A DNA stretch of 64,000 bases from Maricaulis sp. (GCF_017643475.1 NZ_JAEPNI010000002.1:186001-250000), one strand, 5' to 3'; counted from the first letter of the stretch, positions 1 through 9,228 are shown. Translations and numbers: made by a program. The notes: generated by a model not told the origin, from the letters alone.

Positions 1-17
1 CATTGACTTTCTTCCTT
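1..17 (-). promoter_or_regulatory. Ribosome binding site and start codon of a gene running off the left edge
   Basis: Read on the minus strand, positions 1-3 are ATG, preceded by an AAGGAAG Shine-Dalgarno-like string about 7 bases upstream. This suggests that the gene downstream of glnE starts exactly at the window edge. Nothing of its protein is visible, so its product cannot be named. The rest of 1-76 is a short spacer after the glnE stop and holds no other recognisable feature. Confidence 0.3.
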
Positions 18-76
18 GTCAGTTTGACCTCGCATGTCAGTTCAACGCAGGGTCGCCGGAATTCCGTCGCTTGATA

Positions 77-2947
77 TCAGATTTCTCGCACATGTCGGTT
101 GAACAGCGTCCGCACATGCCCACACCTCTCGACCAGATCCTCCTCCAGCTCGGCCAAAGTCTGGTGGCCTGCAGTACGAGCAAGGCCCGCCTGGCAAGCA
201 CGACTGGCCCGTTCCGGGGTGAAACCGCTGCCGTGGGTCGTGCGCAGGACCTGCAACATGCCCAGTTGTCGTGTCAGCGTCTCGATCAGGAAACGCGCAT
301 CATCAACGGCCAGTATGCCGGCATGCCCCAGCGCCGCGATTGCGGCCGTCGTGGACTGGCGCACGCCGCCCAGCTGTCGCGCATGCGCCAGCTGCAGGGT
401 CTGGGCGATGAACTCGATGTCCTGGATGCCACCGGCCCGTGCCTTGACGTCCCAGACCGATTGCGCCGGCTTGGCCTCCTGCAGGCGTACGCGCATGTCC
501 GCAGCATCGTTCAGCACGGTCTCGACATCGCGCTCACGCAGTAGGATGCCCTCGATGGTCTCGTCAATCCGCGTGCAAAGGCCCGCATCACCGGCCACGG
601 TGCGGGCCCGTGTCAGCGCCATCAACTCCCAGGTCCAGGCTTCACGGGTGTAATACGGGTCGAACCGCGAGAACTGCACGGCCACGGGCCCGGACTTGCC
701 CGAAGGACGCAGTTGCATGTCGATCTCGTAGAGTTCGCCCTCTTCGGTCGGCACCGAGAGCGCGCTGACCAGACGCTGGGTAAACCGCGAGAACCAGGTC
801 TGAGTCATCTCGTCGCCGTCATAGATGAGCGTGATGTCGAGGTCGCTGTCGGCCGCCAGCTCCCGCCCGCCCAGCTTGCCCATGCCCAGCACGGCAAACC
901 GCCCCGGCATCTCGCCGTATTTGCGTTCGGTCTCGATCCGGGCTGCGTCCGCAAGCACCTCGATGGCCGCTTCCGCGAGGTCGGAATAGGCCGCTCCGGC
1001 CGTCTGGCCCTCGATACTGCCGCGCAGGATCTGGCTGCCGATGCGAAACTTCTGTTCGCGAAGGACACGTCGCGACGTGTTCAGCGCCACCTCGTAAGGC
1101 GTGTCCAGCGTGATCTCCCGGCGCAACATGTCCAGCGCCGCACCGGGTGGGTCCTGATCCAGCGGGATGGAGAAACGCTGATCCAGCATGGTGTCGAGAA
1201 GGTTGGGCCGTCGCGCCAGATCCGTCGCCATTTTCGGCGCCATGGTGATGATACCGATGAGATCACCGGCCAGCTCGTGCTCGTTCATCAACAGCGAGAG
1301 CGGCTGCACCCCCATCGGCAGGTTCTCGAAGAAGGACGCAAAGCGCGCGAACGCATCATCGGCCTCACCGGTCTCGGCGATCATGTCGACAAGCTTTGGT
1401 GCCAGCTTGGCAAACAGGGAACGCGCCCGTGTCGAGCGCACGGCCCTGGCCCGGCCTGCGCCCCAGGCATTGAGCTGTCGCCAGGTCAGTTCGGGGCGTT
1501 TGAAACCCAGCTCCGTCAGCGTGGCCAACGTATCGGGCTCCGGCTCGACACCGGTCAGAACCAGGCTGCCGGCGCGCGATGACAGCGGAATATCCGCTTC
1601 GAACTGGTCGGAGAAATAGCCATGCACGCGGCGCAGGACAGCCTCGACGGCCCGGTCGAATTCCGCCAGCTCGCCAAACCCGGCCATATGGGCCACCTGC
1701 AGCCGGTCTTCATCGCGGATGGGCAGGAGCTGGGTCGGCTCGTCCTGGCGCATCTGGATTCGGTGTTCCCAGCTCCGCAGCAAACGATAGTCCTGGCTTA
1801 GCGCCACAGCGGTCCCGGATTCGATCGCCAGCTCGTCCGCCAGCCGGTCCAGCGCCGCCAGCGTGCCGGGCACCCGGACCGCCTTGTTGCGCCCGCCAAA
1901 GACCAGCTGGTGAATTTGTGCAAAGAACTCGATTTCCCGGATACCGCCCCGGCCGAGCTTGAGATCATGTCCTGCAGGCTGGATCTCGGCACGCCGCCCC
2001 ACGGTCTGGATCTGCGTTGCCAGGCTGCGGATATCGTCAATGGCCGCATAATCTAGCGCGCGTCGCCAGATGAAGGGCTGGAGGAAATTGAGGAAAGTCT
2101 CTGCCGCTGGCCGGTCACCGGCACATGGACGCGCCTTGATCCAGGCCGCGCGTTCCCAGGTCTGGCCCATCGTCTCGTAATAGTTCAGCGCTGCATCGGT
2201 GGAGATGGCAACCGGGGTCGCCCCGGGGTCCGGTCGCAGACGCAGATCGGTGCGGAAGACATAGCCATCGGCCGTGATGTCATTGAGACTTTTGACAATC
2301 GCCTGGACCAGGCGCGGCAGACGTTTGCGCGGTTCCTGGCTTTCCGGCAGCGCCAGCTGTTCGCCATCGTAGAAGACAACCAGGTCAATATCGGAGGAAT
2401 AGTTGAGCTCGCGCGTACCCATCTTGCCCAGCGCCAGGATCACCAGCCCAGGCAGCGGGTTATCCGGGTCCTCGACCGGCAGGCAGTGGTCCTGTTCGGC
2501 TGCAAGGCGCGTATGAGCGTGCAGGGCAGTGTGGACAGCCGCGTCGGCGAAATCGGTAACGGCACCGGTGACCGTCTCAACATCTGCGGCCCCGCCGAGA
2601 TCGGCCAGTCCAACCACGAGGTGCATGCCCGCCTTGGCCTGGCGCAGGCGCTGATCGAGTTCAGCGACGTCGCTGGCTTCTGCCGCGATGCGTGGGAGTT
2701 CGGCGAGCTGATTGGCTAGAATGTCGGAGAGTGGCAGGCGGGCGGCTTGCGCCAGTACATCCGGGAATCGCTGGGCGAGCCGGCTGAGATGGGGCGCACA
2801 GCTGAAAACACTGGTCAGGAACGCGTCGTGCGGCGCCAGCTCGGCCTGGAGTTCACGCTCAAGCTCACCCAGGCAATAGCGTCCCTGCTCCAGGTCCGGT
2901 GTCGGCAGGGGATGGCATTGGGAGAGGAGATCAGCTGGCGTCGTCAT
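77..2947 (-). CDS. glnE: Bifunctional glutamine synthetase adenylyltransferase/deadenylase (GlnE)
   Basis: Cytoplasmic enzyme of 956 aa that adds AMP to, or removes it from, the regulatory tyrosine of glutamine synthetase, tuning ammonia assimilation to the PII signal. Two nucleotidyltransferase domains are visible. The N-terminal one has G-K-M-G-x-R-E-L-N-Y-S-S-D-I-D-L near residues 174-189. The C-terminal one has G-M-G-K-L-G-G-R-E-L with S-D-L-D near 680-700. In each, the G...SDxD signature supplies the catalytic aspartates. The length fits full-size GlnE. The ATG start gives MTTPADLL. It follows the kinase gene by 30 bases on the same strand; degP, regulator, kinase and glnE stand in the order common in alphaproteobacteria. 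Confidence 0.95.
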   Translation of the reverse strand: MTTPADLLSQCHPLPTPDLEQGRYCLGELERELQAELAPHDAFLTSVFSCAPHLSRLAQRFPDVLAQAARLPLSDILANQLAELPRIAAEASDVAELDQRLRQAKAGMHLVVGLADLGGAADVETVTGAVTDFADAAVHTALHAHTRLAAEQDHCLPVEDPDNPLPGLVILALGKMGTRELNYSSDIDLVVFYDGEQLALPESQEPRKRLPRLVQAIVKSLNDITADGYVFRTDLRLRPDPGATPVAISTDAALNYYETMGQTWERAAWIKARPCAGDRPAAETFLNFLQPFIWRRALDYAAIDDIRSLATQIQTVGRRAEIQPAGHDLKLGRGGIREIEFFAQIHQLVFGGRNKAVRVPGTLAALDRLADELAIESGTAVALSQDYRLLRSWEHRIQMRQDEPTQLLPIRDEDRLQVAHMAGFGELAEFDRAVEAVLRRVHGYFSDQFEADIPLSSRAGSLVLTGVEPEPDTLATLTELGFKRPELTWRQLNAWGAGRARAVRSTRARSLFAKLAPKLVDMIAETGEADDAFARFASFFENLPMGVQPLSLLMNEHELAGDLIGIITMAPKMATDLARRPNLLDTMLDQRFSIPLDQDPPGAALDMLRREITLDTPYEVALNTSRRVLREQKFRIGSQILRGSIEGQTAGAAYSDLAEAAIEVLADAARIETERKYGEMPGRFAVLGMGKLGGRELAADSDLDITLIYDGDEMTQTWFSRFTQRLVSALSVPTEEGELYEIDMQLRPSGKSGPVAVQFSRFDPYYTREAWTWELMALTRARTVAGDAGLCTRIDETIEGILLRERDVETVLNDAADMRVRLQEAKPAQSVWDVKARAGGIQDIEFIAQTLQLAHARQLGGVRQSTTAAIAALGHAGILAVDDARFLIETLTRQLGMLQVLRTTHGSGFTPERASRACQAGLARTAGHQTLAELEEDLVERCGHVRTLFNRHVREI

Positions 2948-2977
2948 GACGCCAAACTGAACCCTTCGGGGTGAGTC

Positions 2978-4426
2978 TTAAACCCCCTCGTCCCGTTCTT
3001 CCGGTGCCAGCGGGAAACACATGGCGGCCCGCAGGCCCGGCCCGTGATCGCCTTCGGCATGTCCGGGACCTTCGCCCAGTTCGAAGCGGCCATTGTGCAC
3101 ATCGACAATCGCCTGCACGAGCGACAGCCCGAGGCCAGAACCGGGCAGGGTCCGTGAATTGTCCAGGCGCACAAAACGCTGGGTCACCCGCTCACGATCC
3201 TCGGTCGGAATACCCGGGCCTGTATCGGTGACTGAAAACTCGGCACAGCCTTCCGAATTCTGGCGCAGACGCAGGGTCACGGCGCCACCGGACGGTGTGT
3301 ATTTCACAGCGTTGCCCAGGAGATTATCCAGCCCCTGCAACAACAGGCCGCGATCGGCGAAGACTTCCATGCCCCGCTCGACTTCCAGAGAGAATTCCAG
3401 GCCCTCATCCTCACACACATATTCATAGGTCTCGGCCAGGTCCTCGGCCACGACAGCAGGATCCATGCGTCCGATCGTCTTGCGGCTTTCGCCGGACTCC
3501 AGGCGCGAGAGCGAGAGGATGGAGTTGAAAATGCCCAACAACTCATCGGTATCGGTAACGGCGCGTTCCAGCGTTTGCTCGCGGGCAACCAGATCGCCTT
3601 CCTCACGCAGCGCCTCGTCCAGGCGGTTGCGCATGCGTGTGAGTGGGGTTCTCAGGTCGTGGGCGATACTGTCACCGGTATGACGCATGCGGTGCATCAG
3701 CGCCTCGACCCGGTCGAGCATGTTGTTGAAATTCTCGGACAGCTCGTCCAGCTCGTCGCCGGTATTGTTGCGCGGCGCCCGTCGGGTCAGGTCACCGGCC
3801 CGGACATTCCGCGCCACGTTGTTGATCGCGTCCAGTCGGGCGACAAACCGCCTCGAGATGAAGATGCCACCGGCGACCCCCAGCGCCAGGGCCAGGGCAG
3901 AGGCCGCAAAAATGGTGTTGAGCATCCTGCCGACTAGCGAATTCTCCTCGTCGACATCCAGTCCCACAAACAGCTGATATCCGCTGGGCAATTCGACCAG
4001 GCGGCCACGCGCGGCACGCGTATCCTTCTCGTCGTCCTCGGCCGTCGCCCCCGCCACGACCGGGCGGCGATAGGTGAATTGCAGGCGCCCCTCATTGTCC
4101 GGAACAGTCTCGGGAAGATCGGACAGATTGCCCGACAGGCTGCGCCCGGACGGGTGCACCAGCAGATAAAGATAATCCGCCCCACCCCCGACAGTGCGCT
4201 GCAGAATGTAGCGGTTGATCGAGCGGATGCCGCCAGCCTGGAAACGTGCCTCGAGCGCCGTCACCTCTTCATTGATGGAGGCGTCGGCCCGACGCAGCAT
4301 CATTCCCGCCGATGCCACATAGACAAAGGCGAGAATGACGAAGCTGGACAGGGCGAACAGCGCCGCCGACAGCATGGTCTGTCGGAAGGCTGTTGTCCGC
4401 AAGAATGCGGGACTGCGCGCACTCAC
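2978..4426 (-). CDS. Membrane sensor histidine kinase (HAMP, HisKA, HATPase)
   Basis: A 482 aa two-component sensor. There is one membrane helix near residues 18-42, a periplasmic sensing loop of about 120 residues, a second helix near 165-188, a HAMP linker, the phospho-acceptor box S-I-A-H-D-L-R-T-P-L, an N-box (D-N-L-L-G-N-A-V-K-Y), and G boxes DTGPGIP and GSGLGLS. All catalytic features are intact. It starts six bases after the stop of the response regulator gene, so the two are co-transcribed downstream of degP. The association with a periplasmic protease suggests envelope stress as the signal, which is inference. The specific family name is not assignable from sequence alone. Confidence 0.93.
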   Translation of the reverse strand: MSARSPAFLRTTAFRQTMLSAALFALSSFVILAFVYVASAGMMLRRADASINEEVTALEARFQAGGIRSINRYILQRTVGGGADYLYLLVHPSGRSLSGNLSDLPETVPDNEGRLQFTYRRPVVAGATAEDDEKDTRAARGRLVELPSGYQLFVGLDVDEENSLVGRMLNTIFAASALALALGVAGGIFISRRFVARLDAINNVARNVRAGDLTRRAPRNNTGDELDELSENFNNMLDRVEALMHRMRHTGDSIAHDLRTPLTRMRNRLDEALREEGDLVAREQTLERAVTDTDELLGIFNSILSLSRLESGESRKTIGRMDPAVVAEDLAETYEYVCEDEGLEFSLEVERGMEVFADRGLLLQGLDNLLGNAVKYTPSGGAVTLRLRQNSEGCAEFSVTDTGPGIPTEDRERVTQRFVRLDNSRTLPGSGLGLSLVQAIVDVHNGRFELGEGPGHAEGDHGPGLRAAMCFPLAPEERDEGV

Positions 4427-4432
4427 CCCGGT

Positions 4433-5104
4433 TTACGCCTGCAGGCGGTAGCCGGCGCCGCGAACCGTGTGCAACAGCGAACGCGGGAACGGCTTGTCGA
4501 TTTTCGAGCGCAGGCGGGAGATGTGCACGTCGATGACATTGGTCTGGGGGTCGAAGTGATAATCCCAGACTTTTTCCAGCAGCATGGTGCGGGTCACGAC
4601 CTGGCCGGAATGCTTCATGAGAAACTCCAGCAGGCGGAATTCGCGAGGTTGAAGCAGGATTTCCTCCTCGCCGCGATTGACCGTGCGAGCCAGCAGATCC
4701 ATTTCCAGATCACCGACAACCAGCTTGGTGCGCACGGTTTCCGGATCCCGGCGACGGGCCAGGGCCTCGACGCGGGCCAGAAGTTCGGCAAAGGCGTAGG
4801 GCTTGACCAGATAGTCATCGCCACCGGCCTTGAGACCTTCAACGCGGTCATCCACCTCGCCCAGGGCGGAGAGGATAAGAACCGGGGTGTGGTCATCGTC
4901 CTGACGCAGGGTTTCCACCATCGTCAGGCCATCCATGCGCGGCATCATGCGGTCAACGACCAGCACGTCATATTCAGCGGCGCGAGCCATTTCCAGGCCT
5001 TCCGAGCCGTCGACCGCGTGATCGGCCACATGACCGGATTCACGCATGCCCTTGCGGATATAACTCGCCGCTTCGCGGTCATCTTCTACAATCAGAATAC
5101 GCAT
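4433..5104 (-). CDS. OmpR-family response regulator
   Basis: A 223 aa transcription factor with an N-terminal receiver domain (acidic pocket E7-D8-D9, phospho-acceptor D51 in V-V-D-R-M-M-P, conserved lysine in Y-L-V-K-P) and a C-terminal winged helix (R-E-F-R-L-L-E-F-L, then V-I-D-V-H-I-S-R-L-R). It lies between degP (24 bases upstream) and its cognate kinase gene (6 bases downstream). The direct repeats of 11-bp period in front of degP are a plausible site for this protein. Receiver and DNA-binding domains are complete. Confidence 0.95.
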   Translation of the reverse strand: MRILIVEDDREAASYIRKGMRESGHVADHAVDGSEGLEMARAAEYDVLVVDRMMPRMDGLTMVETLRQDDDHTPVLILSALGEVDDRVEGLKAGGDDYLVKPYAFAELLARVEALARRRDPETVRTKLVVGDLEMDLLARTVNRGEEEILLQPREFRLLEFLMKHSGQVVTRTMLLEKVWDYHFDPQTNVIDVHISRLRSKIDKPFPRSLLHTVRGAGYRLQA

Positions 5105-5127
5105 GTTGTGTCCCTCTGTTCTTGTAC

Positions 5128-6636
5128 TTATTCGTCGTCGAGCTGGAGAGCGGAATAGCGTTGCCCGCCACGCCCTTCGACCAGGAGGAGGATGGCTGAA
5201 CGGCCATCGGTGCGGGCTTCCTCGACGACATTGCCCAGGGTTTCAGTATCGGTCATCGCCTGACCGCCGGCTTCCAGGATGACATCACCGCGGGCAAAGC
5301 CCTTTTCAGCAGCTTCACTGCCCGGATCGACCTCTTCAACAACCAGGCCGGTCTGGTCCGCGGACAGGCCGCGCATCTCGCGCAGCTCGTCGGTCAGCGG
5401 TGCCAGGCTCATGCCGAAATAGCGGCTGACCTCGACCGTCTCGTCTTCCGTGCTCGGCATCTCGTTCAGATCATTTTCGCTGGGGCGATCGCCCAGGCGC
5501 ACACGCAGCGTCTGTTCCTCACCATCACGCAGGATGGTGAAACGGACACGCTCACCGGCCGCGATATCCGCGATACGGCGGGTCAGATCGCGGGAGCTTT
5601 CCACGTCATTGCCGTTGACGGCCAGGATGACATCCTCACGCTGGAAACCACCCTCGTCAGCAGGGCCGCCCGCCACGATGGAGCTGACGATGGCACCGGT
5701 ACGGCCCTCGATGCCCATCGCGGACGCGATATCCTCGGTAACGTTCTGAATCTGCACGCCAAGCCAGCCGCGCGATACACGGCCGCCTTCACGCAGCTGG
5801 TCAATGATGCGCGAGGCAACATCAGACGGAATGGCAAAGCCGATACCGACATTGCCGCCAGTCGGAGAAAAGATCTGGGAGTTCACACCCACGACATTAC
5901 CGGCGAGATCAAAGGTCGGACCGCCGGAATTACCGCGGTTGATCGGCGCGTCGATCTGCATGAAGTCGTTATAGGTGGAATTGCCGATCTCGCGCCCGGT
6001 CGCAGAGATGATACCGGCCGTTGCCGTACCGCCCAGGCCGAACGGATTGCCGACAGCCACGACCCAGTCGCCCACGCGATATTGCGGATTGCGATCCAGC
6101 GTTACATAGGGAAATTCAATGTCCTCATCGACCTTCAGTAGGGCCAGGTCGGTCTGCGGGTCCAGTCCGATCACACGTGCGGAATAGGTCTCTCCGTCAG
6201 ACGTGCCGATCTCGATCTCGGTGGCGCCGGCAACGACGTGGTTATTGGTTACGACCAGGCCGTCAGCAGAGATGAAGAAGCCCGATCCCAGCGAACGACG
6301 CGGCTGCGGATTGGGCTGGCGTGGCGCCTGGCCACCAAACTGGCGCTCCAGCCACTCACGAAATTGCGGAGGCATTTCCTCGCCTTCCGAGCCCTCAAGC
6401 TGGATATCTTCCGGCGAGGCGCTGGCCTGGATGGTCACAACGGACGGGCTGACACTTTCGATCAGGTCTGCAAACGACATCGGCGCGCCGGCCGGAACCG
6501 CCGCAGAGAAACGCGGCTGGGACTGTTGGGCATGGGCGGCGGCACCGGTATGGTCAATGACCATGCCTGCTGCAGCCAGGCTCAGCACAGCCAGGGAAAC
6601 ACCACCAAGAATTCCAAGACGTTTTACAGACTTCAT
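5128..6636 (-). CDS. degP: DegP/HtrA-type periplasmic serine protease with two PDZ domains
   Basis: Protease and chaperone that removes misfolded envelope proteins; about 502 aa. A signal peptide covers roughly the first 35 residues (basic MKSVKR, then a long hydrophobic stretch ending A-H-A-Q). The trypsin-like domain shows the triad His in N-N-H-V-V, Asp in Q-T-D-L-A-L-L and Ser in G-N-S-G-G-P. Two PDZ domains follow (about 290-390 and 400-500). I chose the ATG at 6636 because it begins the signal peptide and has AAGAAGGG about 12 bases upstream; an upstream ATG at 6666 in the same frame lacks a ribosome binding site. It heads the operon degP, regulator, kinase and possibly glnE. Confidence 0.93.
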   Translation of the reverse strand: MKSVKRLGILGGVSLAVLSLAAAGMVIDHTGAAAHAQQSQPRFSAAVPAGAPMSFADLIESVSPSVVTIQASASPEDIQLEGSEGEEMPPQFREWLERQFGGQAPRQPNPQPRRSLGSGFFISADGLVVTNNHVVAGATEIEIGTSDGETYSARVIGLDPQTDLALLKVDEDIEFPYVTLDRNPQYRVGDWVVAVGNPFGLGGTATAGIISATGREIGNSTYNDFMQIDAPINRGNSGGPTFDLAGNVVGVNSQIFSPTGGNVGIGFAIPSDVASRIIDQLREGGRVSRGWLGVQIQNVTEDIASAMGIEGRTGAIVSSIVAGGPADEGGFQREDVILAVNGNDVESSRDLTRRIADIAAGERVRFTILRDGEEQTLRVRLGDRPSENDLNEMPSTEDETVEVSRYFGMSLAPLTDELREMRGLSADQTGLVVEEVDPGSEAAEKGFARGDVILEAGGQAMTDTETLGNVVEEARTDGRSAILLLVEGRGGQRYSALQLDDE

Positions 6637-6689
6637 GAGAAAGAAAGACCCTTCTTTTTCGAACATGGACGTATCATTGCCAGCCGCGA

Positions 6690-6730
6690 GTTATCCGTTG
6701 GCTGTCCCTTACATTACAACTACATTACAA
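6690..6730 (-). promoter_or_regulatory. Putative degP promoter with tandem TTGTAATGT repeats
   Basis: On the minus strand the nonamer TTGTAATGT occurs twice with an exact 11-bp period (plus-strand copies ACATTACAA at 6711-6719 and 6722-6730). The degP-proximal copy supplies a possible -35 (TTGTAA, 6714-6719), with a GATAAC -10 candidate at 6690-6695 and an 18-bp spacer. Tandem repeats of about 11 bp overlapping the -35 are the classical layout of an OmpR-family activator site. The repeats and spacing are seen; the binding protein, most simply the regulator encoded at 4433-5104, is inferred. Confidence 0.5.
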
Positions 6731-6755
6731 ACCGTAATTTTCCGGTAAGCCGGAA

Positions 6756-7976
6756 TCAGGCCAGTTTCGTGCGCACAACGACCGAGCTGTGCAGGCTTTT
6801 GTGCACAGGGCATTTGTCGGCGATTTCCAGCAAGCGACCATGCTGTTCCGCGTTCAGATTCCCCTTCACGCGGATCGTGCGCTCGAAGATATCCACCTTG
6901 ACGTCCCGGCCCTCGACACAGGTTTCGCAATCTTCCGCATGATCCTTGGCGTGGATGACTTCAACGAGAATGTCATCGATCGGCCAGCCCTTGCGGTCTG
7001 CATACATGCGCAGCGTCATTGAAGTGCAGGTTCCCAGCGAGGCGCTAAGCAATTCATAGGGCGTGGGACCGTTACCCGTTCCACCGACCGCGGGCGGTTC
7101 ACCCGCCAGCGAGACATGACCATTGGCCACGACCCAGTTTTCGTATTTTCCGGCGCCGGTCTCTGAAACCACGACGGTATTCGGCTTCGCCCGAGGCGGC
7201 GCGCGACGTGCGGGGGCTGCGAGATATTTGCCGGCCCAGCTGGCGATCATGTCGGCGGCGAAGACGGCGTCCTCTTCCCGGCTCAACAGATGATCCGCAC
7301 CGTCCAGGCTGACAAAGCTCTTGGGATGCTTGGCTGCCAGGAAGAGACGCGAGGCATTGTCGATCCCGACCGTGGCGTCCACCGGAGAGTGCGCGATCAG
7401 CAAGGGTCGGCGCAGACTGGCGAGCGCGTTTTCAAGCGTATGCCCCTGGATGTCCTCCAGCAAATGCTTGCGAATGGTGAAGGGACGCCCGCCAAGCGAG
7501 ACCTCGGCCACGCCTTCGCGCTCGATCTCCTCGACCCGATCGATGAACTGGTGTTTGACGTGCTCCGCGTCTGATGGCGCGCCCAGCGTCGCGATGGCTT
7601 TCACGGACGGCAAGGCACTGGCCGCCGCGATCACCGCAGCACCACCCAGGCTGTGACCGATCAACAGGCTTGGCGCCTCGTATTCGTTCTCCAGGAAACG
7701 TGCTGCCGCGACGAGATCATCAATATTCGAAGAAAAATTCGTATTCGCGAAATCACCTTCCGAATGCCCAAGCCCGGTGAAGTCAAAACGCAAGACAGCA
7801 TAGCCATGCCCTGCGAGTTGCCGCGCGATGCGGTTGGCGGCGAAAATGTCTTTCGAACAGGAAAAGCAATGCGCGAAGATCGCATAACCCAGCGGCGTGC
7901 CGGCCGGCCATTCCATACGGGCGGCAAGGGCATCACCTTGTGATCCGGTAAACTCCACGCGAACAGTACTGGCCAT
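6756..7976 (-). CDS. Alpha/beta-hydrolase fused to an OsmC-type peroxiredoxin domain
   Basis: A 406 aa two-domain protein. The N-terminal half is an alpha/beta hydrolase with nucleophile S109 in G-H-S-L-G-G, an acid candidate in H-S-P-V-D-A and the catalytic His in G-A-D-H-L. The C-terminal ~140 residues form an OsmC/Ohr-like domain with cysteines in S-L-G-T-C-T-S and K-C-P-V-H-K, the usual positions of the thiol pair that reduces organic hydroperoxides. This fusion is a recognised family. Substrates are unknown; a lipid ester or hydroperoxide is a guess. It lies upstream of degP on the same strand, with about 120 bases and a promoter between, so it is probably a separate unit. Confidence 0.9.
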   Translation of the reverse strand: MASTVRVEFTGSQGDALAARMEWPAGTPLGYAIFAHCFSCSKDIFAANRIARQLAGHGYAVLRFDFTGLGHSEGDFANTNFSSNIDDLVAAARFLENEYEAPSLLIGHSLGGAAVIAAASALPSVKAIATLGAPSDAEHVKHQFIDRVEEIEREGVAEVSLGGRPFTIRKHLLEDIQGHTLENALASLRRPLLIAHSPVDATVGIDNASRLFLAAKHPKSFVSLDGADHLLSREEDAVFAADMIASWAGKYLAAPARRAPPRAKPNTVVVSETGAGKYENWVVANGHVSLAGEPPAVGGTGNGPTPYELLSASLGTCTSMTLRMYADRKGWPIDDILVEVIHAKDHAEDCETCVEGRDVKVDIFERTIRVKGNLNAEQHGRLLEIADKCPVHKSLHSSVVVRTKLA

Positions 7977-8052
7977 GCCAAGCTCCCTGATTGTCTACCA
8001 GAGAGCTAGTATCGCGCAGTCAGATCACAACTCAACTCGGCTGACAAAATCG

Positions 8053-8523
8053 TCAGTAGCCGCCCTCTTGCGCGCTGTCTTCAGCTTCGCCCTCACCCTG
8101 CCAGACACCGCTTTCCTGCAGGGCTTCAGCGACCTCCGGCGGCATGTAGGTCTCGTCGTGCTTGGCCAGCACGGTCTCGGCAGTAAACACGGTCGGCGTC
8201 AGGAAGGCGCCTTCAACCACAACGCCCTGCCCCTCGCGGAACAGGTCCGGCAGGATGCCTTCATACTGGATCAGCACGTCATTGGCGTTGTCAGTCACGC
8301 TGAAGGAGACCAGATCACCATCGCCCGGGTCGATGGAACCGGCCACCACCAGGCCGCCGACGCGGATGCGTTCGCCGATCTCCACGCCTTCCTCGGCGAT
8401 CTCGGTCGGGGAGTAGAAATAAACCAGAGCATCCTTCATCGCGAACATGGCGAGCGCTATGGCTCCGGCCAGAACAACTCCGGCAACAGCGATAGTGGCG
8501 AGGCGGCGATTACGATGACGCAT
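8053..8523 (-). CDS. ccmE: Cytochrome c maturation heme chaperone CcmE
   Basis: A membrane-anchored periplasmic heme chaperone of 156 aa that takes heme covalently from CcmCD and hands it to CcmF/H. There is a single N-terminal helix (about residues 8-27), an OB-fold beta-barrel, and the heme-binding motif H122-D-E-T-Y126, the H-x-x-x-Y pair of the family. The acidic C-terminal tail is flexible. Its start overlaps the stop of the upstream methyltransferase gene by 14 bases. None of the usual neighbours ccmI, ccmF or ccmH is in the window, although the nearby degP-regulator-kinase-glnE order is the one usually linked to them. Confidence 0.93.
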   Translation of the reverse strand: MRHRNRRLATIAVAGVVLAGAIALAMFAMKDALVYFYSPTEIAEEGVEIGERIRVGGLVVAGSIDPGDGDLVSFSVTDNANDVLIQYEGILPDLFREGQGVVVEGAFLTPTVFTAETVLAKHDETYMPPEVAEALQESGVWQGEGEAEDSAQEGGY

Positions 8524-9175
8524 GTTCGGCTCCGGCGAACTTGAAGATCAGGGACAGGTTATTGGCGGGCATGTTGACCCGGCGCTCAAGGGTTAGGCCT
8601 CCAGAGGCCATTTCCGCAAGCACGACATCCAGGTCGCGCACCCCCCATTCCGGATTGCGCGATTGCAGGGAACGGTCGAAATCCAGATTGGACGGGGCGG
8701 TGGCCTCGCCTTCCTTGTAGGGGCCGTACAGGAAAACCACCCCGTGGCCACTCAACAGCCGACGCGCCTGGGCAGCGATCTGCTGGCACACGCCCCAGGG
8801 CGAGATGTGGATGACATTCATGCAGACCAGCGCATCAAAAGGGCCCAGGCCGGCCGCCCAGTCAGGCTGGAGCAGGTTGAGATCCTTCGAGGGCATGATC
8901 TGATCCGGCGCGTCCAGGGCCCATGCATCCTGGCTGGCCCGGGAGATGACATCGGGATCACTGGGCTGCCAGAGAAGATCACTGCGACAGGAGACAGCTT
9001 CCAGCGCGTGCTGACCTGTGCCGGAGCCAATTTCCAGCACCCGGGCGCCGGACGGCAGGGTCTCGGCCAGCAGTTTCGCGATCACGCCCTTGTTGCGCTC
9101 GGCACTGGGCGAGCTCAGGCGATCACCGATCTGCGCGCGCTTTTCCAGCGCGGTGGGCGTGTCAGACGTGTCCAT
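8510..9175 (-). CDS. DUF938 family SAM-dependent methyltransferase
   Basis: A 221 aa soluble protein with the family opening S-P-S-A-E-R-N-K-G and a Rossmann SAM-binding motif V-L-E-I-G-S-G-T-G-Q-H (about residues 45-56). The later block Y-G-P-Y-K-E-G-E is also typical of DUF938. The substrate of this family is not known to me. I chose the ATG at 9175 (MDTSD) rather than the longer frame to 9211, because homologues begin shortly before the SPxAERN motif. It is translationally linked to ccmE, although no functional link is evident. Confidence 0.85.
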   Translation of the reverse strand: MDTSDTPTALEKRAQIGDRLSSPSAERNKGVIAKLLAETLPSGARVLEIGSGTGQHALEAVSCRSDLLWQPSDPDVISRASQDAWALDAPDQIMPSKDLNLLQPDWAAGLGPFDALVCMNVIHISPWGVCQQIAAQARRLLSGHGVVFLYGPYKEGEATAPSNLDFDRSLQSRNPEWGVRDLDVVLAEMASGGLTLERRVNMPANNLSLIFKFAGAEHASS

Positions 9176-9228
9176 AGGGAGGCAATTAGACAGCCTGCCC
9201 GGTCTCGGCAAGCGGCCTTATCGCCGCA

